Below are positions 25,594 to 32,431 of a DNA stretch of 32,431 bases, one piece after another. The notes beneath the pieces were generated by a model, which was not told where the DNA came from, did no database searches, and saw nothing but the letters and a program-made list of their open reading frames with translations. The DNA is from a bacterium (GTDB taxonomy: Bacteria > Fidelibacterota > UBA2242), in NCBI GenBank assembly GCA_018824205.1, contig JAHJGX010000196.1:1-32431 (forward strand), written 5' to 3'. How positions within the stretch are numbered: the stretch's first letter is position 1; every line of letters starts with the position of its first letter. The translations under genes were made by a program, and so were the position numbers.

Positions 25594-25824
25594 AATTTCT
25601 ACCTTTCGGCTGTCGATGACCAATTAGCCGACCAGTCTGATAATCCGTCTATTGGCATTATTCTTTGCAAAACACGGGACAAGATAACCGTGGAATATGC
25701 CCTGAGAGATACAAGAAAACCTATGGGCGTCGCTGCTTACCGCCTGACAAAATCGCTGTCGGGAAAACTGAAACATGGACTTCCCAGCGTTGAGGAATTG
25801 AAAGATGAACTGAGAATATCATGA
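25468..25824 (+). pseudogene. Chimeric ORF: GIY-YIG start fused to the DUF1016 C-terminal end
   Basis: The 118-codon frame begins inside the inserted element (residues 1-42, from MFFYVYVLKSLKYVYK) and runs without a stop into the 3' part of the interrupted DUF1016 gene from residue 43: NFYLSAVDDQLADQSDNPSI, GIILCKTRDKITVEYALRDT, then the usual C-terminal PSVEELKDEL. The second segment is the normal end of the YhcG/DUF1016 nuclease domain and contains no catalytic Asp/Glu/Lys triad. The frame is therefore a by-product of the insertion. It could be expressed from the insert's own ATG, but a function is unlikely. Confidence 0.75.
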
Positions 25825-25891
25825 AGCAATTCATTAAATATATGTTTATCCTTTTATTGATATCGCATTTAACAAGATTCGAGCAATGCAA

Positions 25892-28800
25892 ATGAGAATG
25901 AGAAACTCCATACTCATTTTAATTTCTGTTCTATTATTCTTCGCAGCGAATAGCTCCTATTCTCAGCAATTCACCGAGCAGACGGGAATCAGTTTAACGG
26001 GAGTCGAAGTTGGCTCCGTAGGTTGGGGCGATTATGACAACGATGGTGATCTTGATATATTGCTCACAGGATATAATAGTAGCAATACTCGAGTTTCCAA
26101 GATTTACTGCAATAACGGTGACAATTCTTTCACAGAGCAGACGGGAATCGGTTTAACGGGAGTTTATTACAGTTCCGTAGCCTGGGGGGATTACGACAAC
26201 GACGGCGATCTCGATATATTGCTCACAGGAGATGTACCTGATTCACCCTACTGTGTTTCTAAGATTTACCGCAATAACGGAAATAACTCGTTCACAGAGC
26301 AGACGGGAATCAGTTTGACGGGAGTTCATGAAAGTTCCGTAGACTGGGGTGATTACGATAACGACGGCGATCTCGACATCTTGCTCACAGGGTGGACAGG
26401 TAGTTCTCCTATTTCCAAGATTTACCGCAATAATGGTGATAATACATTCACGGAGCAGACGGGAATCATTTTAACAGGAGTTTATTACAGTTCTGTTGCC
26501 TGGGGTGATTATGACAACGACGGCGATCTCGATATCTTGCTTACTGGAAATATAGGCGGTTCCTATGTTTCCAAGATTTACACTAACAACGGAGATAATT
26601 CATTCACCGAACAAATGGGAATCGGATTAACGGGAGTTCAACTTGGTTCCGTGGTCTGGGGTGATTATGACAACGACGGCGATCTCGATATCTTACTCAC
26701 AGGATATTCGAGTAGTGGCATCATTTCCAAGATTTACCGCAATAATGGTAACAATTCATTCACAGAACAGACGGGAATCAGTTTTACGGGTGTTCATGAA
26801 AGTTCCGTAGACTGGGGTGATTACGATAACGACGGCGATCTCGACATCTTGCTCACAGGGTGGACAGGTAGTTCTCCTATTTCCAAGATTTACCGCAATA
26901 ATGGTGACAATTCGTTCACAGAGCAGACGGGAATCAGTTTAACGGGAGTCTTTGTCAGTTCCGTAGCCTGGGGTGATTATGACAACGACGGCGATCTCGA
27001 TATCTTGCTTACAGGGTCTTCAGGTGAGTCTGGTGGACCCTACGTTTCCAAGATTTATCGCAATAACAACCTGACGCCGAATTCCGTCCCAGCCGCACCA
27101 TCCGGACTGACTACTTCGGAGACAGATTCTAATGCTACTTTCAGTTGGAATAAATCCACAGACACCGAAACACCTCAGAATGGACTGACCTATAATCTAT
27201 ACGTCAGCACCACTCCGGGCGGATGTCAGGTGAAATCGCCGATGGCGGAAAATTCATCAGGTTATCGGAAAGTGGTTCAACTTGGAAATGTGAATCACTG
27301 TAATTCTTATACTCTGAAAGGACTTCCAGACGGTAATTATTACTGGAGTGTGCAGTCGATTGATAATACTTTTGCTGGAAGTGCTTTTTCACCAGAAGCG
27401 AGTTTCACAATCCCCATTTCTCCCGCTGTCCCCCAAAACCTCACCGTGACTCCCGGCAATCAGCGAATCACACTCCGCTGGGATCAAAACACCGAATCCG
27501 ATCTGGTTAAATACCGTATATATCAAGACACCTCATCTCCTGTATCGACTTTAATTGACAGTGTTGTTGGATCGCCACCAGATACTTTCTATGTTGACGA
27601 TGGATTAATTAATGGACAGACCTATTATTATCGAATTACAGCGGTTGATGGTGCAGGAAATGAGAGCGACTACTCAATTGAAGTATATGGAATTCCTACA
27701 GACGACCTATTTACAGATATCAACGCTGAATTAATAAGAATATATGCTGGTGATGCAGATTGGGGAGATTATGACAATGATTGTGATATGGACCTGTTGC
27801 TATCAGGAATTTCTCCTGATGTAGCAGTCACCAAAATCTATCGGAATGATGGAAATGGCATTTTTACTGACATTAATGCAGGAATAATCGGAGTATCGGC
27901 AAGTACTGTAGCGTGGGGAGATTACGATAATGATGGGGATTTAGACTTTGCAGTAGCAGGCGGAACTCCTCCAAGTGGGAATACATCGAGAATTTACCGG
28001 AATAACGGTGATGATAGCTTTACTTGGGTTACAAGTTTATCAGGTGTCACTTGGGGGTCATTGAAATGGGGCGATTATGATAATGACGGTGATTTAGATA
28101 TACTATTGAGTGGCAACAAATCCACAAATCAATATAAAGATGAAATCACTAAGATTTACAAGAACAATAATGGATCGTTTACGGAAATTGGTACAGATCT
28201 TATTGGAATATATAATGGTGTTGCCGATTGGGTGGATTATGATAACGATGGCGATCTTGATGTTTTTCTTTCCGGCGAGACGTACTCTACTATTCCCGGT
28301 AGAACTCGTATATTATATAGGAATGATGGAAACGATACCTTTACCGGTGTTTCTGGGCTTTATGATGCAAATGATGCGGGGCGTTTCGATTGGGGCGATT
28401 TCAATAATGATGGAAATCTCGACGTAGCATTTTCAGGGGAATATGCCCATACGATATTTAGAGGTGATGGTAGCGGAGGTTTCAATGGCACTTACCCTAT
28501 TGATGGGGGCTCCAATCCAAAATGGGGAGATTATGATAACGATGGTGATATAGATCTTATAACAATTAACAATGATTTGTTTGGTTTATCAAAACTATAT
28601 CGGAATAACAGCAATAATACGTTTACTGTATTAGATAATTTCGATGCGTTGTTTTATAATTCTGTTTCCTGGGGAGACTATGATAATGATACTGACTTAG
28701 ATATGATTTTAACGGGCACTAAAGGATCTTCTGATAATTTAGTGGCAGCAATTTATAGAAATAATGCAAGTATAAACAATACTCAGCCTTCTACTATAAC

Positions 28801-31800
28801 AGATTTGATTTCAGTGGTTTTCTTGGACTCTGTAATATTTAGGTGGAATAAAGGATCAGATGCTCAAACTCCCACTAATGGTTTATCCTACAATTTAAGA
28901 ATAGGAACATCTCCCAGCGGGGATGAGATTAAAACATCTCAATCAGATCCAGCCACTGGCTACAGAAGAATACCTGACTTAGGAAATTGCCAAAAGGTTA
29001 ATAATTGGGTAATTAAGGATTTACTAGATGGTAAATATTATTGGTCGGTTCAGGCAATTGATGCAGGCTTTATGGGATCAAAATGGGCTGCTGAACAAGT
29101 ATTTACTATCAACTATACTCCACCTTCCGCACCACAAAATCTCACTGCTTTTCCTGGCAATCAGCAAATTACACTCCGCTGGGATGCGAATACCGAACCA
29201 GATCTTGCGAAATATCGTATATATCGAAATACGTCTTCCCCAGCCACAACACTGATTGACAGTGTTGTCGGCACGCCGCCGGATACAGTTTATATCGATG
29301 CAGGGTTAGTAAATGGACAGATTTACTATTATCGGATTACAGCAGTTGATAATGCAGGGAATGAGAGTGAGTTTTCTGATGAAGTATTCGCTACGCCTGT
29401 TGAAACAGGAACAGTAACTGATATTGATGGGAACGTCTATAGGACTGTGAAAATCGGCGATCAGTGGTGGATGGCGGAGAATCTGAAAGTCACCCACTAT
29501 CGAAATGGTGATCCGATACCCAATATCACCGATAATACGCAATGGAGCAATCTAAGCACCGGAGCCTATTGCGAGTATGATAACAATCCAGCAAATATAG
29601 AGACGTACGGACGTCTTTATAATTGGTATGCAGCTGATGACAGCCGCAATATCGCCCCTGAAGGCTGGCATGTGCCAAGCGATGCAGAATGGCAGACTTT
29701 AGTTGATTATCTTGGCGGTAGTAGTGTTGCTGGTGGCAAAATGAAAGAAACCGGTACAGAATATTGGAACAGTCCCAATACCGGCGCAACCAATGAAAGT
29801 TGTTTTTCCGCGTTACCTGGAGGTTACCGTACCAATCTTGGGATATACGAAATTCTCGGTAGTTACGCCGGCTTTTGGTCTTCTACAGAAGCCACTGAAC
29901 TGTCCTCACATATCCGGTATTTGTTTGACAGCAATTCAGAAGTTTACCGTGGCACTGGCTACGATAATCAAGGTGCTTTTTCCGTGCGTTGTGTCAGGGA
30001 TTTAGATTTTAGTCCAGATGCACCAAATAATCTCACCGCCACCTCCGGTAACCAACAAATCACTCTCCGCTGGGATGCGAATACCGAACCCGATTTGGCG
30101 AAGTACCGTATTTATCGCGATATATCATCACCGGCAACAACGCTGATTGATAGTATTGTCGGCACGCCGCCGGATACAATATATATCGATGATGGATTGA
30201 CAAATGGACAGACCTATTATTATAGGATAACAGCGGTTGATGAGGCCGGGAATGAAAGCGCGATGAGCCACGAAGTAAGAGTATCCTTTAAAGAATTGCC
30301 AGATACCATGATTGTTATCGGCTCTAGAAGAGACGGCAACGATGAAGTCTACCTCATTTCAATTGATGGCACAGTGGTACAACGCCTGACAAATAATTCT
30401 GCTGATGACTATTTTCCTAAAATTAGCCCAGACAGGACACGCATCGCATGGATTTCAAACCGTGATGGACAGAGGGATATTTATTCAATGGACGTGGGCG
30501 GAGGTGACATCCAACGGCTCACTAATATTGGAATATCAAATAACAGGTGGTGGGCAGACTTCGCATGGACGATAGATGGGAAAATCGTCTATTCTAAAGG
30601 CGCAAAGTTATACAAAATGAACGCTGATGGAACTGGAACAATATTGATAGCTTCAGCTCCTCGCGGTGATTTCACAGCAATTAAATGCTCACCTGACGGT
30701 AATAGAATCGCCGTATTGACTCAGATAAGTACTTCTTTCGATGGAGCAATTTATCTCTTGAATTCAGATGGTTCTAATATAGTTCTTCTTGTTCCAGATA
30801 ATCCTGGTCAGTTAGGTTTAGGCCCATTCTCAGCTGATGGTTACAAACTATATTATCACTTTGATATCTCTGGTAATGAAAACAGCCCAATTGATCACCG
30901 TATATTTGAAATTAATCTTGACGGTTCTGGTAAAAAGGAGTGCTTTTCCCAAAAGCCAAATAACACAAATGACGACGCTTTATCTATTTACGTTCCAGAA
31001 AATGCCCTTTTAATAGATAATTATGCAAGTGGTGCATATGATCTACCTGATCTGTGGATTGTGAAATTATCAGACGGAACACGCAGACAATTGACAAATA
31101 CAGGAGCAGATAATTGGGCTGATGCCGGTCTTCAATATGTTAATTTGCCGCCTTCAGTGCCTTCTTCGCTCACAGCTACTCCGCAATCTTTGCAGGTTTT
31201 ACTGAAATGGAACAAGAATGCCGAGCAGGATTTCCTCCGCTACCGCATCTACGGTGGAACGAGCGCAATTCCGACGACCCTAATTGACTCGACTACTGGA
31301 GGAATCAGCGACACCACAATTACGATTGACCAATTGACCAACTACCAAATTTACTATTTCCACATTACTGCAGTTGATAGCGCGGGATTGGAGAGTGGGT
31401 TTTCAAATGAAGTCTCTGCGATTCCGGGTGACTATATTCGTCCTATTGTTCATATCCTGAGTCCTGGTGAAGGTTTCTCAATCCCTGAATATGATCTACT
31501 AACTGTTTCCTGGACAGCATCAGACAATATTGCCATGGATTCAATACAGATAATTTATTCCAACGAAGCCGACGGCGCTCAACAAGTAATGGGCAAAGTT
31601 CCCGCTGATTCCTCACAATTCATATTCAATGTTCCGGCAGGTATCACAGATCAGGCTCAAGTGCATTTACACGGCTGGGATACATCTGGCAATGATACCC
31701 TTGTCCATAGCCCTTATTTTACAGTTACTGATAATACACCACCAGATTCAGTGGTAATTGATTCTATAGCAAACTGTTATACAGCCAGATCATATGAAAT

Positions 31801-32431
31801 AACATGGCGGTCTATAGATAATTCTGGATCATTTCGATCACATCATATCTTTGCTTCGAACGGTGATTCGGCATTCACATTAATTGATTCAGTCAGCGGT
31901 TCAGAATTCAGTTATGATTGGCAGGTTCCGAATGTATTGTCAAATAACTACAGGCTTAAAGTAACCTCTTTTGACAATGTCGGTTTATCACGATCTGACA
32001 CGTCTAATGTTTTCTCAATTCTTGATGGAATATCTCCTGAAATAACGGTATTGACACCAGACAATGATTTTGCAATCCCGGAATATATGCCACTGACCGT
32101 TACCTGGACCGCATCGGACAATATTGCCATGGATTCAATACAGATCATTTATTCCAATGAAGTCGGTATTAGCCAACAGGTAATGGGTAAAGTTCCGGCT
32201 GATTCATCGCAATTCATATTTGATATTCCGGCAGGTGTTACCGATCAGGCGATGGTATCTCTCCAGGGCTGGGATACATCAGGAAACGATACATTGGTTC
32301 ACAGTCCATACTTTAAAGTAACAGACAATACACCACCAGAAGTGGCTCTGCTGACTCAGTTGCAGGGTTCCGAATTTGCGATAGGCTCTATGATTCAAAT
32401 AGAGTGGATCGCTACTGATAATGTTGAAGTA
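25892..32431 (+). CDS. Giant secreted multidomain protein (partial; runs off the window)
   Basis: The frame is open for 2180 codons with no stop before the edge. In-frame ATGs at 25886, 25892 and 25898 all precede the signal peptide MRNSILILISVLLFFAANSS. Domains by approximate residue: 24-391, seven FG-GAP/VCBS repeats with Ca-loop-like DYDNDGDLD; 400-602, two FN3-like domains; 608-960, seven diverged VCBS repeats; 963-1169, two FN3-like; 1172-1371, a Fibrobacter-succinogenes-major-paralogue domain (YRTVKIGDQWWMAENLKVT, GRLYNWYAA, GWHVPSDAEWQTL, SVRCVRD); 1375-1465, FN3; 1472-1750, a PD40/TolB-like propeller (SRRDGNDEVYLI, FPKISPDRTRIAWISNRDGQ); 1752-1845, FN3; 1847 onward, Ig-like repeats with TASDNIAMDSIQIIYSNE. 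It is probably exported to the surface; a sorting domain would be expected beyond the window. No enzyme motif is recognised. Confidence 0.88.
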   Translation, partial: MRMRNSILILISVLLFFAANSSYSQQFTEQTGISLTGVEVGSVGWGDYDNDGDLDILLTGYNSSNTRVSKIYCNNGDNSFTEQTGIGLTGVYYSSVAWGDYDNDGDLDILLTGDVPDSPYCVSKIYRNNGNNSFTEQTGISLTGVHESSVDWGDYDNDGDLDILLTGWTGSSPISKIYRNNGDNTFTEQTGIILTGVYYSSVAWGDYDNDGDLDILLTGNIGGSYVSKIYTNNGDNSFTEQMGIGLTGVQLGSVVWGDYDNDGDLDILLTGYSSSGIISKIYRNNGNNSFTEQTGISFTGVHESSVDWGDYDNDGDLDILLTGWTGSSPISKIYRNNGDNSFTEQTGISLTGVFVSSVAWGDYDNDGDLDILLTGSSGESGGPYVSKIYRNNNLTPNSVPAAPSGLTTSETDSNATFSWNKSTDTETPQNGLTYNLYVSTTPGGCQVKSPMAENSSGYRKVVQLGNVNHCNSYTLKGLPDGNYYWSVQSIDNTFAGSAFSPEASFTIPISPAVPQNLTVTPGNQRITLRWDQNTESDLVKYRIYQDTSSPVSTLIDSVVGSPPDTFYVDDGLINGQTYYYRITAVDGAGNESDYSIEVYGIPTDDLFTDINAELIRIYAGDADWGDYDNDCDMDLLLSGISPDVAVTKIYRNDGNGIFTDINAGIIGVSASTVAWGDYDNDGDLDFAVAGGTPPSGNTSRIYRNNGDDSFTWVTSLSGVTWGSLKWGDYDNDGDLDILLSGNKSTNQYKDEITKIYKNNNGSFTEIGTDLIGIYNGVADWVDYDNDGDLDVFLSGETYSTIPGRTRILYRNDGNDTFTGVSGLYDANDAGRFDWGDFNNDGNLDVAFSGEYAHTIFRGDGSGGFNGTYPIDGGSNPKWGDYDNDGDIDLITINNDLFGLSKLYRNNSNNTFTVLDNFDALFYNSVSWGDYDNDTDLDMILTGTKGSSDNLVAAIYRNNASINNTQPSTITDLISVVFLDSVIFRWNKGSDAQTPTNGLSYNLRIGTSPSGDEIKTSQSDPATGYRRIPDLGNCQKVNNWVIKDLLDGKYYWSVQAIDAGFMGSKWAAEQVFTINYTPPSAPQNLTAFPGNQQITLRWDANTEPDLAKYRIYRNTSSPATTLIDSVVGTPPDTVYIDAGLVNGQIYYYRITAVDNAGNESEFSDEVFATPVETGTVTDIDGNVYRTVKIGDQWWMAENLKVTHYRNGDPIPNITDNTQWSNLSTGAYCEYDNNPANIETYGRLYNWYAADDSRNIAPEGWHVPSDAEWQTLVDYLGGSSVAGGKMKETGTEYWNSPNTGATNESCFSALPGGYRTNLGIYEILGSYAGFWSSTEATELSSHIRYLFDSNSEVYRGTGYDNQGAFSVRCVRDLDFSPDAPNNLTATSGNQQITLRWDANTEPDLAKYRIYRDISSPATTLIDSIVGTPPDTIYIDDGLTNGQTYYYRITAVDEAGNESAMSHEVRVSFKELPDTMIVIGSRRDGNDEVYLISIDGTVVQRLTNNSADDYFPKISPDRTRIAWISNRDGQRDIYSMDVGGGDIQRLTNIGISNNRWWADFAWTIDGKIVYSKGAKLYKMNADGTGTILIASAPRGDFTAIKCSPDGNRIAVLTQISTSFDGAIYLLNSDGSNIVLLVPDNPGQLGLGPFSADGYKLYYHFDISGNENSPIDHRIFEINLDGSGKKECFSQKPNNTNDDALSIYVPENALLIDNYASGAYDLPDLWIVKLSDGTRRQLTNTGADNWADAGLQYVNLPPSVPSSLTATPQSLQVLLKWNKNAEQDFLRYRIYGGTSAIPTTLIDSTTGGISDTTITIDQLTNYQIYYFHITAVDSAGLESGFSNEVSAIPGDYIRPIVHILSPGEGFSIPEYDLLTVSWTASDNIAMDSIQIIYSNEADGAQQVMGKVPADSSQFIFNVPAGITDQAQVHLHGWDTSGNDTLVHSPYFTVTDNTPPDSVVIDSIANCYTARSYEITWRSIDNSGSFRSHHIFASNGDSAFTLIDSVSGSEFSYDWQVPNVLSNNYRLKVTSFDNVGLSRSDTSNVFSILDGISPEITVLTPDNDFAIPEYMPLTVTWTASDNIAMDSIQIIYSNEVGISQQVMGKVPADSSQFIFDIPAGVTDQAMVSLQGWDTSGNDTLVHSPYFKVTDNTPPEVALLTQLQGSEFAIGSMIQIEWIATDNVEV
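25960..27065 (+). repeat. Seven tandem FG-GAP/VCBS repeats, 156-162 nt each
   Basis: The Asp-loop codon (GAT of WGDYDND) recurs at 26030, 26189, 26351, 26507, 26663, 26819 and 26975, i.e. periods of 159, 162 and then 156 nt four times. Nucleotide identity between units is high. One 116-bp stretch (26324-26439) is repeated exactly at 26792-26907, three units away. Confidence 0.93.
27715..28770 (+). repeat. Second set of seven diverged VCBS repeats
   Basis: Seven WGDYDND-like loops recur, beginning with DADWGDYDNDCDMDLLLSG and ending with SVSWGDYDNDTDLDMILTG. Unlike the first set, the units have diverged in both protein and codon choice; one loop reads WVDYDND and one WGDFNND. Confidence 0.85.
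31500..32160 (+). repeat. Ig-like repeat unit recurring after 594 nt
   Basis: The stretch encoding TASDNIAMDSIQIIYSNE occurs at about 31514 and again at about 32108, 594 nt (198 codons) apart, almost identical in DNA, and both continue into QQVMGKVPADSSQFIF. A third, diverged unit begins near the window end. Confidence 0.8.

Noticed and set aside
25960-27065. CRISPR-like regular repeats
   Set aside because: Period 156-162 nt, in frame, encoding FG-GAP/VCBS units; no short repeats with unique spacers.
28110-29255. Plus-strand frames of 75-105 codons within the giant gene
   Set aside because: They are out of frame with the continuous VCBS/FN3 reading frame and have no family features.

Overview
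The window looks like a chromosome segment from a bacterium of the FCB superphylum (Marinimicrobia, Calditrichota, KSB1 and relatives are plausible; I cannot place it more precisely). The main reasons are two large secreted proteins that end in the NYPNPFN-type C-terminal sorting/FlgD-Ig-like domain used with type IX-like secretion, dockerins on peptidases, VCBS/FG-GAP proteins, PEGA proteins, and a moderate, AT-leaning base composition. No rRNA, tRNA or CRISPR array was seen.

Region 1 (1-8450) is mostly housekeeping. On the minus strand lie a decayed NADPH-dependent FMN-reductase fragment, the TetR-type regulator upstream of it, a membrane sensor-like protein with a C-terminal CxxC/CxxC module, mutM (formamidopyrimidine-DNA glycosylase), and a DUF362 gene coupled to mutM by a TGATG overlap. 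Diverging from these on the plus strand are an EFR1-type flavodoxin/ferredoxin membrane protein, pgi and a ZIP metal transporter, closely packed as a probable operon.

Region 2 (8640-23000) is a run of secreted and envelope genes, all on the plus strand: a 1209-residue protein of carboxypeptidase-regulatory-like repeats with a sorting domain; an M14 zinc carboxypeptidase with a C-terminal dockerin; a small lipoprotein; a 1521-residue gingipain-type (C25) cysteine peptidase with an internal dockerin and a sorting domain; a CsgG-like/six-PEGA/DUF5683 protein; and, overlapping it by GTGA, a lipoprotein whose C-terminal half looks like a cohesin. Two dockerin peptidases beside a membrane-anchored cohesin suggest a surface-retained proteolytic assembly, analogous in logic to a cellulosome but with peptidases. 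This is my main candidate for an undescribed system; the pairing is inference.

Region 3 (23050-25824) is a small accessory island: a Bro-N protein, an ORF6N protein with a phospholipase-D-like tail, and a DUF1016 (YhcG-type) PD-(D/E)XK nuclease gene broken by an internal deletion and by a 158-bp insertion with inverted ends that carries the first codons of a GIY-YIG gene. Both antirepressor-like genes contain palindromic DNA at similar positions inside their coding sequence.

Region 4 (25892-window end) is one uninterrupted reading frame of at least 2180 codons with no stop before the edge. It encodes a secreted mosaic: signal peptide, seven near-identical FG-GAP/VCBS repeats, FN3 domains, seven diverged VCBS repeats, a Fibrobacter-succinogenes-major-paralogue domain, a TolB/PD40-like propeller and Ig-like repeats.
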